The notes beneath the pieces were generated by a model that saw only the letters and a list, made by a program, of their open reading frames with translations, was not told the DNA's origin and searched no databases. From positions 1-50,087 of the forward strand of contig JAEEXE010000022.1 of the NCBI GenBank assembly GCA_016291375.1: a stretch of DNA of 50,087 nucleotides, read 5' to 3'. Shown here piece by piece: positions 42,312 through 50,087 of this stretch (position 1 is the stretch's first letter; every line of letters begins with the position of its first letter). The stretch comes from Butyrivibrio sp. Lineage in GTDB: Bacteria; Bacillota; Clostridia; Lachnospirales; Lachnospiraceae. Position numbers and translations under genes: made by a program.

Positions 42312-42329
42312 TGTTAGCATAAACTAACA
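42312..42329. promoter_or_regulatory. Inverted-repeat operator upstream of the ECF operon
   Basis: TGTTAG-CATAAA-CTAACA has perfect 6-base arms, 29 bases before the EcfT start. GTTAG/CTAAC half-sites recall metal-dependent DtxR/IdeR-type boxes (TTAGG-type), so iron control is one possibility; a TetR-type operator is another. Confidence 0.55.
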
Positions 42330-42377
42330 TCAAACAAAAGAATAATTCACTCCTCCACAAAAGTAAAGACAATAAAT

Positions 42378-42412
42378 AAGCGTTTAATGATATCTTTTCT
42401 CATTAAACGCTT
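42378..42412 (-). terminator. Terminator after the hydroxyacid dehydrogenase gene
   Basis: AAGCGTTTAATGA (42378-42390) pairs perfectly over 13 bases with TCATTAAACGCTT (42400-42412). On the minus strand ATTTATTG follows, a weak T-tract. Confidence 0.68.
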
Positions 42413-42433
42413 GCATATTATATAGTTAAAACT

Positions 42434-43393
42434 TTAATTTACTATATTTCTGGGATTGCCTTCCATGAATGCCAGGACATTCTTTTTGACTTCAGATAAG
42501 CATCTCTTTCTTGCTTCTGTGCTGCCCCAGGCCATGTGCGGGGTAACGAAGAGCTTACCACTGTCCTGAATATCAAGAAGAGGTGAATTCTTGGCCATAG
42601 GCTCAGGGTTAAGAACATCGAGGCCGGCAGCCTTTATCTTGCCCTCTTTGAGAGCATCTGCAAGATCCTTCTCATTAACTACGGCTCCTCTGGCAACATT
42701 TATAAGAATTGCTGTCTCCTTCATCTTGTCAAAGGCGTCTTTATTAAAGAGTTCCCTGGTCCTGTCTGTAAGAGGACAATGAATTGATATCACATCACTC
42801 CTTGAAAGAAGTTCATCAAATTCCACACGCTCATAATCCGTGCATGTGCTCTTTCCCGAAGCTGAATAAAATATAACATTGGCGCCAAACGCCATGGCGA
42901 TCTGGGCCACTTTTCTTCCGATATTACCCATTCCAACGATTCCGTAGGTCATACCTTCAAGCTCGTTAAACGGAATATCAAGGCAGCAAAAATGAGGCTG
43001 GTTGGCATATCCGCCGCTCTTTACAAACTCATCATAGTGTCTGCAATTCTCCATCAAATAAAAAAGTAATGCAAAAGTATGCTGTGCTACTGAAGCCGTG
43101 GAATAATTGACCACATTTGCAACCTTAACACCATGCCTGTTGCAGGCATCTATATTGGCATTATCAAAGCCCGTTGCAAATTCGCATATAAGCTTAAGAT
43201 CCGGCGCGGCGTCCAGAATAACATCTGAGATGGCACTCTTATTGATCATAAGTACTTCCGCACCTTTAAGCCTTTCTGCTGCATTTTCATCCGTGATCTT
43301 ATCGGGATAATAAGTTACCTCCCCAAGGTCGTCATAAATACTGTAATCCATGTCTGAACCGACGCTGTCTATATCTGCTACTACTACTTTCAT
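42434..43393 (-). CDS. D-2-hydroxyacid dehydrogenase
   Basis: A 319-residue NAD-dependent dehydrogenase of the D-isomer family (D-lactate, glycerate, phosphoglycerate). It has VGMGNIGRKVA for NAD binding (about residues 154-164), the catalytic Arg in NVARGAVV, the Glu in NPEPM and the His in TPHMAW. FCCLDIPFNELEG is a substrate-domain hinge. Substrate is likely a 2-keto acid but cannot be fixed. Its start overlaps the stop of the diguanylate cyclase gene (ATGA), so the two are translated together, an uncommon pairing. Confidence 0.92.
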   Translation of the reverse strand: MKVVVADIDSVGSDMDYSIYDDLGEVTYYPDKITDENAAERLKGAEVLMINKSAISDVILDAAPDLKLICEFATGFDNANIDACNRHGVKVANVVNYSTASVAQHTFALLFYLMENCRHYDEFVKSGGYANQPHFCCLDIPFNELEGMTYGIVGMGNIGRKVAQIAMAFGANVIFYSASGKSTCTDYERVEFDELLSRSDVISIHCPLTDRTRELFNKDAFDKMKETAILINVARGAVVNEKDLADALKEGKIKAAGLDVLNPEPMAKNSPLLDIQDSGKLFVTPHMAWGSTEARKRCLSEVKKNVLAFMEGNPRNIVN

Positions 43394-44826
43394 CTTGTCC
43401 TTACTGCTTTCATCTGTTTTTTGTTGTCATACATCTCGCGGTCTGCTCTCTTAAGCACAGAATACGCAGTCTCGTCAATGTTGTCATCATAGATTGCCAC
43501 ACCGACTGCAGCTGATATTCTCTCCCAGGGCTGCAACTGCTTATCGCTCTGAAGTTTTTCCATACTGTCCTTCATCTTGGCTATAAGCATATCCCTGTGC
43601 TCAAAATCTCTGTTTTCAAGAAGAACCACAAACTCATCTCCGCCGATACGAAATACCGGTGAATGTTCAAAAGTGTCGCATATGAGCTTACACATATTCT
43701 TGATATAAAGGTCTCCGCACTCATGACCAAAGGTATCATTGATACGCTTAAGGTAATTAATATCAACCATTATCATACCAAATCTGGCTGTCTGAGTAAT
43801 AATATCAGAATTAAGCCTTACTTCAGTCTTGTCATAAGCCGCTTTGTTCTTAACGCCTGTAAGCGCATCTCTAAGAGCAAAATCATTAACCTTGGTCATC
43901 TCAAGGGCCATATTGTCAATCTTATTGGCAGAAACAATGATCTCTTCCACATAGCTCTGCATATCCTTGGACATACTGACTATTGTATCCGATAAGGACT
44001 CAAGCTCATCTCCTGTGTGAACACCAGGATCGTCAAGCACAAGCAAAGAAGGATCTTTTTGAAGATGACTTCTCTTGGCAAATTCAGAAGCGCTCTGCTC
44101 AATCTTCTGAAGAGGATCGATAACTCTTCTTTGAAGCCAGATAACCATGATAGCCGCAAATATAATAGCAAGTATAAGAGCAAAAAGAGCTATGACCATA
44201 ACATACTCTTTTAACATGGTGCTGAGAACTTCAAGGCTTACACCTGTAGTCAGCATTGCCACGGGAGTTCCGTCAGCTTTTCTGATTATAGCCTCTGCTC
44301 CGTACTCATCACCGAAATCACTCTTCTCAACCTTATATTCGGGCTCAATCATATTCTCCATCTTATCATAGAGTTTGGGCAGATCTTCCGGGTTAAAAAA
44401 CTGTCCGATCATGTCGCCCAGATAAGGAATGGGAATACCTTCTTTAAGTCCCTCTCCATTCTTTTCTTCCTCTGTAAGAGCAGATACAACCTGCATGATA
44501 TCATATTTGCCATCAACTATAACAGGCTTTGAGATTACGATATAGTCAAGCTCATCCCATTTGCGCTCCTGCTCAAGGAACACAACCATCTCATCAAACT
44601 TCTCGGATCTTTCTACCTTCTGAATGCACTGTTCAAGATCCTCGGCATCTATTCTGTCCAAGGTTATCTCAACTACATCCCTAAGCCTTCTGGTGTACAT
44701 TTCCATCATGCTGGTCCTGAATATATAAAAGCTTACAGCACTCAAAACCAGACACAGGAAAACTATAATCATCATGCATACCAAGATAATGTGGAACTTA
44801 AGCGAATTCTCATAATTTTTCTTCAT
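43390..44826 (-). CDS. Membrane diguanylate cyclase (intact GGDEF)
   Basis: A 478-residue protein. Helix 1 is at about 13-35, an extracytoplasmic domain at about 36-205 and helix 2 at about 210-232, then a HAMP-like linker (RRVIDPLQKIEQSASEFAKR) and a GGDEF domain (about 310-475). The active site FRIGGDEFVV is intact, as is the substrate loop KRINDTFGHECGD. No RxxD inhibitory site is seen five residues upstream of GGDEF. It makes cyclic-di-GMP in response to an outer signal. The ATG at 44824-44826 follows GAGGG; a GTG one codon upstream is too close to it. It is the only intact GGDEF in the window. Confidence 0.92.
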   Translation of the reverse strand: MKKNYENSLKFHIILVCMMIIVFLCLVLSAVSFYIFRTSMMEMYTRRLRDVVEITLDRIDAEDLEQCIQKVERSEKFDEMVVFLEQERKWDELDYIVISKPVIVDGKYDIMQVVSALTEEEKNGEGLKEGIPIPYLGDMIGQFFNPEDLPKLYDKMENMIEPEYKVEKSDFGDEYGAEAIIRKADGTPVAMLTTGVSLEVLSTMLKEYVMVIALFALILAIIFAAIMVIWLQRRVIDPLQKIEQSASEFAKRSHLQKDPSLLVLDDPGVHTGDELESLSDTIVSMSKDMQSYVEEIIVSANKIDNMALEMTKVNDFALRDALTGVKNKAAYDKTEVRLNSDIITQTARFGMIMVDINYLKRINDTFGHECGDLYIKNMCKLICDTFEHSPVFRIGGDEFVVLLENRDFEHRDMLIAKMKDSMEKLQSDKQLQPWERISAAVGVAIYDDNIDETAYSVLKRADREMYDNKKQMKAVRTR

Positions 44827-44865
44827 CACTTTTCCCTCATAAGATTATGTGAATAAAAACTATAA

Positions 44866-46560
44866 TTACTCTACTGAATTGATAAGTCCAAATATTTCTT
44901 CTTTAATCTGCTTATTTGTTAAAAGAGCATTCTCTCTACTGTTTCTGTTTGAATAGAAATAAAACTTGATCTTGGGCTCTGTTCCGCTTGGTCTTATTGC
45001 AAACCAGGAACCGTTATCAAGGAATATCCTGATGGCATTCTGAGGAGGTATATCTTCATATCCGTTAATATAGTCGATAACCTTCTCTGTCTTTGCCCCC
45101 GCAACCTCTGTGGGAATATTCTCTCTAAACCACTTCATCATGCGCTGTATTCTCTGCGCACCGGGAATACCCTCAAGTACAATATTGGGTTCATCCTCTG
45201 CAAAAAATCCGTATTTGGCGTAGATTTCCTGAAGTACATCCCAAAGGGTCTTGCCCTGTTTTCTGTAATAAGCGGCTGCCTCAGCAACAAGCATGCCTGC
45301 AGAAATACCGTCTTTATCACGGATATCTTCGCATACTGCATATCCAACAGACTCCTCATATCCAAACAGATATGTGTATCCGTTTTCATGCAGATACGGA
45401 ATCTTGCCACAGATATTCTTAAATCCTGTAAGTGTCTCAAACATCTCAACACCATAAGCGCTTGCCATGATAGTTGAAAGTGTTGATGTAACTATGGACT
45501 TAACCATAGCGCCCTTTGCAGGAAGTGTACCAGCGGATTTATGTCCTTCAAGCACATAATTTACAAGAAGATATCCTGTCTGGTTTCCGTTAAGCGGAAT
45601 ATAATTACCGTTGTCGTCACGTATCTCTATAGCAAATCTGTCTGCATCAGGATCTGTAGCCATCAAGAGCTCAGCTCCAAATTCTCTTCCGTACTGTTCA
45701 CTTAGCTTAAATGCCTTAGGATCCTCCGGATTGGGATATCCTACCGTTGTAAAATCAGGATCGGGGTTTTCCTGCTCCGGAACTATCTTCCAATTAGTAA
45801 AGCCCCTATCTGTGAGCATCTGCCTGAAAGGTATGGATCCGCAGCCATTAAGTGGTGTATAAACAAGCGGGATCGTAAGATCAAGCTCATCACCTTCATG
45901 AATAGCCATACCCTCAATCTTATCAAGGTATTCTCTGTCATACTCTGCAGAAAGAACCACGATCTTACCTGCCTTAACTCCTTCATCAAAATCAGAAGTC
46001 TTTATACCTGTCCAGATATCAACCTTATTGATCTCTTCTGTCATGCCATCCGCAACATCAGATGAAACCTGACATCCGTCGTCCCAATATGCCTTATAAC
46101 CATTGTATTCTCTTGGGTTATGAGAAGCTGTAATGTTAATTCCGGATGTAGTTCCAAGTCTTCTTATCATGAACGCAAGCTCAGGTGTAGGGCGAAGATC
46201 CGGGAAGGTATATACCTTGATCCCGTTCGCTGCAAATATCCCTGCCGCATACATAGAAAACTCTTTTGAAAAATGTCTTGGATCATGAGCTATAACAATA
46301 CCCTTGTCCATAGCTTCCTGTCCCTTGGATACAATGTAAGCCGCAACACCCTGAGAAGCCTTTCCTACTGTAAGGAAATTCATTCTATTGGTTCCAGCGC
46401 CCACTTTACCGCGAAGTCCCGCGGTTCCAAATGACAGATCCTGATAAAATCTATCCTCTATTTCCTTCTCATCTCCCTTTATCGAAAGGAGTTCTGCCTT
46501 TAAAGGATCATTATCCCCTAATTTTTCAAGCCATTCGTTGTACCTTGAAATATAGTCCAT
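44866..46560 (-). CDS. Phosphohexomutase (phosphoglucomutase/phosphomannomutase)
   Basis: A 564-residue four-domain enzyme of the alpha-D-phosphohexomutase superfamily, close in length to PgcA of Firmicutes. The phosphoserine loop is TASHNPREYNGYK (about residues 143-155), the metal site is DPDADR (about 300-305), the sugar loop is GYEESVG, and the phosphate loop is RPSGTEPK near the C terminus. It interconverts sugar 1- and 6-phosphates for glycogen, exopolysaccharide and cell-wall precursors. It is a single gene, 37 bases upstream of the cyclase gene on the same strand, with about 120 AT-rich bases upstream for its promoter. Confidence 0.95.
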   Translation of the reverse strand: MDYISRYNEWLEKLGDNDPLKAELLSIKGDEKEIEDRFYQDLSFGTAGLRGKVGAGTNRMNFLTVGKASQGVAAYIVSKGQEAMDKGIVIAHDPRHFSKEFSMYAAGIFAANGIKVYTFPDLRPTPELAFMIRRLGTTSGINITASHNPREYNGYKAYWDDGCQVSSDVADGMTEEINKVDIWTGIKTSDFDEGVKAGKIVVLSAEYDREYLDKIEGMAIHEGDELDLTIPLVYTPLNGCGSIPFRQMLTDRGFTNWKIVPEQENPDPDFTTVGYPNPEDPKAFKLSEQYGREFGAELLMATDPDADRFAIEIRDDNGNYIPLNGNQTGYLLVNYVLEGHKSAGTLPAKGAMVKSIVTSTLSTIMASAYGVEMFETLTGFKNICGKIPYLHENGYTYLFGYEESVGYAVCEDIRDKDGISAGMLVAEAAAYYRKQGKTLWDVLQEIYAKYGFFAEDEPNIVLEGIPGAQRIQRMMKWFRENIPTEVAGAKTEKVIDYINGYEDIPPQNAIRIFLDNGSWFAIRPSGTEPKIKFYFYSNRNSRENALLTNKQIKEEIFGLINSVE

Positions 46561-46678
46561 ATTCCGTCCTCTCTTTTCCGTAGTATTAAATCCAATATTT
46601 CAATTTCTAATATCAACTTTTCATAAAATTATAGTACGAAATAACATAATACTATTTTACCATTTTTCCGCACATAAT

Positions 46679-47503
46679 TCATCTTTTACCAAGCTGCCAA
46701 AAGACAACCGCGCTGCATGCCGCAACATTAAGAGAATCCACCCCATGACTCATGGGAATCTTAACGCAGTAGTCGCTATCCTCTATGGTCTCAGGAAGTA
46801 GTCCATACCCTTCAGAGCCAAGAAGAATCGCAAGTTTATCCTCTTTATTAAGCTCATTGTCTCCAAGGTCAGCAGTATCATTTCTAAGAGCAAGAGAAAC
46901 TGTCTTAAAGCCGTATTCTTTGAGGTTCTTTATTGGCACGCCCTCAGGAATATATGTCCATGGGATTCCAAATATCGTACCCATGGAAACTCTTGCTGCT
47001 CTCCTGTAAAGCGGATCAGCGCATCCCGAAGATAAAAGAACCGCATCCATGGAAAGAGCCGCCGCATTCCTTACTATAGCTCCCACATTGGTGGGATTGG
47101 TAACATTCTCAAGAACTGCGATCCTGTGAGCGCCTTTGCATATATCTTCTACCTTAGGAAAAGTTTTTCTCTTCATGGCACATAAAAGCCCTCTTGTGAG
47201 GTTATAACCCGTGATTGTCTTAAGAGCATCTGTGCTTGAGACATATACAGGAATCTCTCCTTCTGCATCCTCAAGCCTTTTCAAAAGATCTTTTCCTTCC
47301 CGTTCAAGCTGATCAGCCTCTATAAGAACCGAATATGGCTCATAACCTCCATCCATGGCTCTGTCTATAACTTTGGCAGTCTCAGCAATAAAAAGTCCAA
47401 GATCAGGCTCATTGATATGTACTAGCTGATTCTCAGACAGCTCATGATATATCTTGAGCTCCTCACAGTTAAGATCACTTACATCAATCAGTCTATATCC
47501 CAT
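46679..47503 (-). CDS. TrmH/SpoU-family RNA 2'-O-methyltransferase
   Basis: A 274-residue SPOUT methyltransferase. An N-terminal RNA-binding part (1-100) is followed by the knotted domain with motif 1 NPTNVGAIVRNAAAL (about residues 139-153), motif 2 LLGSEGYGL and motif 3 IPMSHGVDSLNVAACSAV. It methylates a ribose in rRNA or tRNA using S-adenosylmethionine; the target is unknown. Its start overlaps the end of the GNAT gene by 16 bases. Confidence 0.93.
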   Translation of the reverse strand: MGYRLIDVSDLNCEELKIYHELSENQLVHINEPDLGLFIAETAKVIDRAMDGGYEPYSVLIEADQLEREGKDLLKRLEDAEGEIPVYVSSTDALKTITGYNLTRGLLCAMKRKTFPKVEDICKGAHRIAVLENVTNPTNVGAIVRNAAALSMDAVLLSSGCADPLYRRAARVSMGTIFGIPWTYIPEGVPIKNLKEYGFKTVSLALRNDTADLGDNELNKEDKLAILLGSEGYGLLPETIEDSDYCVKIPMSHGVDSLNVAACSAVVFWQLGKR

Positions 47504-48054
47504 TTTCCAAACCTTACCTCGCCGGGATCAGCACCATGCTCACCAAGCATTTTCTCCATCCATATCATGTCATACCATTTACCAAACTTATAGCCGCTGT
47601 CATGGAATATGCCTACCATTTTGTAGCCCATTTTCTCATGGAATCTGCAGCTGTCATTGGTCAGATTATCATCAGTCCTGTCACCGTCAAGATAGGCAAT
47701 GCAGGCGTTTACATTTAGTATCCCCATCTCTTTAAGAGATTTTTCAAGGGTTTCATATAGTGCCCTTCCTACGCCGCTTCTCTTGTGATCTTCTCTTACA
47801 TATACCGTGGACTCAACAGACCAATCATAGGCCTTTCTTCCCTTAAAGGCTGTGGCATAGGCATAACCCACGATCTCACCATTCTCTACAGCCTTTATAT
47901 ACGGGTAACGGGCTGATATATCCCTGATACGCCCTGTAAACTCCGAAAGAGACGGAACCTCATACTCAAAAGAAATAGCTGTTTTCTCCACATAGGGTGC
48001 ATATATGCCAAGGATTTCTTCGGCATCATCTAATGTCACTTTCTCAATAGTCAT
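47488..48054 (-). CDS. GNAT acetyltransferase, phosphinothricin/methionine-sulfoximine type
   Basis: A 188-residue GNAT enzyme close to the Pat/MddA family. Start MTIEKVTLDDAEEILGIY, AYDWSVESTVYV, the acetyl-CoA loop DHKRSGVGRALYE, and the C-terminal FHEKMGYKMVGIFHDSGYKFGKWYDMIWMEK (in parts) fit that family. Members acetylate L-amino-acid analogues such as methionine sulfone. It sits between the M3 peptidase (6 bases upstream) and the RNA methyltransferase, likely in one transcript. Confidence 0.92.
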   Translation of the reverse strand: MTIEKVTLDDAEEILGIYAPYVEKTAISFEYEVPSLSEFTGRIRDISARYPYIKAVENGEIVGYAYATAFKGRKAYDWSVESTVYVREDHKRSGVGRALYETLEKSLKEMGILNVNACIAYLDGDRTDDNLTNDSCRFHEKMGYKMVGIFHDSGYKFGKWYDMIWMEKMLGEHGADPGEVRFGKWDID

Positions 48055-48060
48055 GTTGTT

Positions 48061-49737
48061 TTATCCGAATACCTTTCTGCTCATTTCATCCGCAAGCTCT
48101 TTAATTGTTCCGTCCTTAAAGGGGCTCTTTAAGCCTACGACAGCAAGCTCATTCTCATAGAAGTCCTTGGCGGATAACTTACAAAGCTCAAGATAATGCT
48201 TCCAAGCCTCCTTGAAATCCTTATCCATCCAAACTTTAAACTGCATAGCGACAACGCTCGCAAGAACATAATCAATGTAATAAAAAGGATTCCAGAAAAT
48301 ATGTCCCTGTCTCTGCCAATAACCACCTCCGTCAAAGAACGGATCACCATCGAAATCAAGCCAAGGTCTGTAGGTCTTTTCCAACTCTTTCCATGCGTTC
48401 TTTCTATCAAGAGGCGTCATATCCGGATTGTCGTAAACGATATGCTGGAATTCATCAACCATACATCCGTACGGAATAAATGTAATGGCATCAGCCATAT
48501 GCATCTTGCGATAATCACCCGCTCTGTCACCAAAGAACTTATCCATCCAGCCGTAAGTAAAGTACTCCATGGACATAGAGTGGATCTCAGCAGTCTCCAT
48601 GGTAATATCGTTTTTCTCAAGAATTTCTTCATCTCTCGTGATATAACCTTGGAAAGCGTGTCCGCATTCATGTGTGATAACATCAACATCGCCGCTTGTT
48701 CCGTTAAAATTAGCGAAAATAATAGGAGCCTTGTACTTTGGAATAAACTCCATATATCCGCCCTGCTTCTTGGTCTTTCTTCCGAGTACATCAAATAGTT
48801 CGCTCTTCATCATAAAATCAAAAAACTCTTTGGTCTCGGGTGAAAGCTCAGAATACATCTCCTGTCCGGACTTAAGTATCTCTTCGGGAGTTCCGATCGG
48901 TGCGGGATTTCCGTTTTTAAAATACATATCGTCATCGTAGTATTTAAGCTCATCTACGCCGATCATCTTTCTTCTTTCTTCCTGAATCGCTGTAACAAAA
49001 GGAACAAAAGATTCTTTGACCTGCTTTCTGAAGTTCTCAACCTCGGCTCTTCTGTATGAATTTCTGTTCATACGGTTATAGCCAAGTTCAACATAAGAAT
49101 CATAGCCAAGCTCCTTAGCCTGCTCTGTTCTGTTTTTTACAAGTTTATCGAATATACCATCGATCTCATCTGTAACTGACAAAAAGAAATCAGATAATGC
49201 CTTCCACGCCCTCTTTCTTACATCTCTGTCATTGGATATAAGGAACTTTCTGAGAAGGGAAATATTGTAGATCTCACCGTCAAAAGGAATCTTGGCGGAA
49301 GCGATTATCTTGTCATACTTGGCGATAAGTGCATTTTCTTCCTGCATAAGAGGAAGTATCTTATCGTTAATAGACTTGTTTGCAAGCTCCATATTCTTAA
49401 ATGCGACCTTACTTATCTTTTCCTCAAGATAAGCTCTGTAAGGTGACTCATATACCACCTTGAGGTAATCGTTTTGAAGCTGTGCAACAAGAGGAGAAAT
49501 CTCGTCGATATAATCCTTTTCCTTATCATAAAATTCATTGGAAGTATCAATGTCATAGCGGAATCTTCCAATAATAAAATTGGATAATATCTCACTTCTC
49601 ATCTCATAGTACTTCTTATGGAGTTCAAACTGCTCTTCTCCGCTTTTAGCATTCTTGCTGTCTGCAATGAGCTTTTCAAAAAAGGCTTTGATCTTGTCCA
49701 TATCAAGACGTTCATATGGGAATTCAGAAAACTTCAT
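48061..49737 (-). CDS. M3-family oligoendopeptidase
   Basis: A 558-residue zinc metallopeptidase. HECGH (His356, Glu357, His360 in DVITHECGHAFQGY) and the third zinc ligand Glu384 in ETAEIHSM make the active site. Helical domains on both sides form the deep cleft that limits substrates to short peptides, as in PepF. No signal peptide: it is cytoplasmic and degrades imported or internal oligopeptides. It is the first gene of the peptidase - acetyltransferase - methyltransferase run. The usual ATG start gives the M3B length. Confidence 0.95.
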   Translation of the reverse strand: MKFSEFPYERLDMDKIKAFFEKLIADSKNAKSGEEQFELHKKYYEMRSEILSNFIIGRFRYDIDTSNEFYDKEKDYIDEISPLVAQLQNDYLKVVYESPYRAYLEEKISKVAFKNMELANKSINDKILPLMQEENALIAKYDKIIASAKIPFDGEIYNISLLRKFLISNDRDVRKRAWKALSDFFLSVTDEIDGIFDKLVKNRTEQAKELGYDSYVELGYNRMNRNSYRRAEVENFRKQVKESFVPFVTAIQEERRKMIGVDELKYYDDDMYFKNGNPAPIGTPEEILKSGQEMYSELSPETKEFFDFMMKSELFDVLGRKTKKQGGYMEFIPKYKAPIIFANFNGTSGDVDVITHECGHAFQGYITRDEEILEKNDITMETAEIHSMSMEYFTYGWMDKFFGDRAGDYRKMHMADAITFIPYGCMVDEFQHIVYDNPDMTPLDRKNAWKELEKTYRPWLDFDGDPFFDGGGYWQRQGHIFWNPFYYIDYVLASVVAMQFKVWMDKDFKEAWKHYLELCKLSAKDFYENELAVVGLKSPFKDGTIKELADEMSRKVFG

Positions 49738-49870
49738 ATTTATTAAATCCTACTTTCATTTTCATTTGTCCCACTATTATAGCACCAATATGATAAAGAA
49801 AAAATTATGAGAGTATTAATTCTTGAATATCCCATTATTCAAAAGGAATTTCCCATAATATAAGAAAAGA

Positions 49871-49894
49871 GGAGCGCCTGCGAACAGGCACTCC
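49871..49894 (-). terminator. Terminator after the sugar ABC permease
   Basis: GGAG(C)GCCTG pairs with CAGGC(A)CTCC around a CGAA loop (49871-49894). On the minus strand TCTTTTCTTAT follows. It is about 45 bases past the permease stop. Confidence 0.82.
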
Positions 49895-49940
49895 TTCATA
49901 ATACACCCCTAATAAGTTTTTAACCCTCTCTAGAAAAAGA

Positions 49941-50087
49941 TCAGTTCTTTGCAAAAAGCTTTCCGCCACGCTTTGAAACTACGTCAAAGATAACGGCTGC
50001 AAGAAGAACGAGACCTTTAACCACCTTCTGCATGTTGGCATCGACACCCATAAGTGACATACCAAGGTTAATAACACCCATAAGAAC
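49941..50087 (-). CDS. RbsC/MglC-type sugar ABC permease, C-terminal end
   Basis: The last 48 codons of a gene that begins beyond the window. The reading GVINLGMSLMGVDANMQKVVKG, then LVLLAAVIFDVVSKRGGKLFAKN (given in parts), is the typical end of ribose/galactose ABC permeases, where a (G/N)xxLxGV-xxxxQ-xxKGxVLLAAV pattern precedes a short basic tail. It belongs to a monosaccharide importer whose ATPase and binding protein should lie upstream off the edge. Galactose or methylgalactoside is likely but not certain. A terminator follows at 49871-49894. Confidence 0.83.
   Translation of the reverse strand, partial: VLMGVINLGMSLMGVDANMQKVVKGLVLLAAVIFDVVSKRGGKLFAKN

Overview
The window looks like a chromosomal segment of a low-GC, motile Lachnospiraceae bacterium, probably Butyrivibrio-like. 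This rests on gene content: YesM/YesN-type two-component systems, TRAP and ECF transporters, an agr-type quorum-sensing locus, a chemoreceptor, many GGDEF/EAL-type proteins, and consistently strong GGAGG ribosome-binding sites. It is an inference, not an alignment result. I saw no rRNA, tRNA, CRISPR array, insertion sequence or phage gene. No gap between genes exceeds about 300 bases.

Layout. 1-3205: the edge of a yicC-like gene with its promoter, then a minus-strand run of small or poorly known genes. These include a broken AAA ATPase, an AlkZ-related protein, a GNAT acetyltransferase and a VanZ remnant. 3230-5849: a polar amino-acid ABC transporter. 5889-7480: tagaturonate reductase with a cre-type operator in its promoter. 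7585-7723: a 36-residue microprotein with a FliM-like motif, sharing a terminator with dtd. 8282-12913: a rearranged agr locus. A minus-strand run agrC - VTC polyphosphate polymerase - DUF4956 - agrD lies divergent from agrA - agrB. 12898-20787: a WYL regulator and a TRAP transporter (dctP, dctQ, dctM), followed on the same strand by a YcxB-like gene, a sensor kinase, an AraC-type response regulator and a second, membrane-anchored DctP. 20974-22218: a PrsW-type membrane protease with a repeat tail. 22403-30774: MgtC, an AfuABC/FbpABC-type ABC transporter, and a response regulator, kinase and membrane-anchored binding protein arranged like HptRSA. 30801-35140: three proteins with degenerate cyclic-di-GMP domains. 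35236-39501: a GtrB-like glycosyltransferase, a chemoreceptor, two small proteins and a repeat-tailed lipoprotein. 39608-42329: an ECF transporter with an inverted-repeat operator. 42378-49894: a D-2-hydroxyacid dehydrogenase overlapping an intact diguanylate cyclase, a phosphohexomutase, an RNA methyltransferase, an acetyltransferase and an M3 peptidase. The end holds the tail of a sugar ABC permease.

How the parts work together. Two separate transporters (TRAP and Afu-type ABC) are each paired with a YesM-like kinase, a YesN-like regulator and a second binding protein that has a membrane anchor instead of a lipobox. This suggests three-component sensing of the transported substrate. In all three binding-protein transport operons, a strong hairpin without a U-tract sits directly after the binding-protein gene, probably to raise its expression over the permease genes.

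The most novel-looking item is the agr locus. Its 48-residue AgrD pre-peptide (8335-8481) lies about 4 kb from agrB, at the end of the VTC-DUF4956 run, so signal production may be tied to that module.
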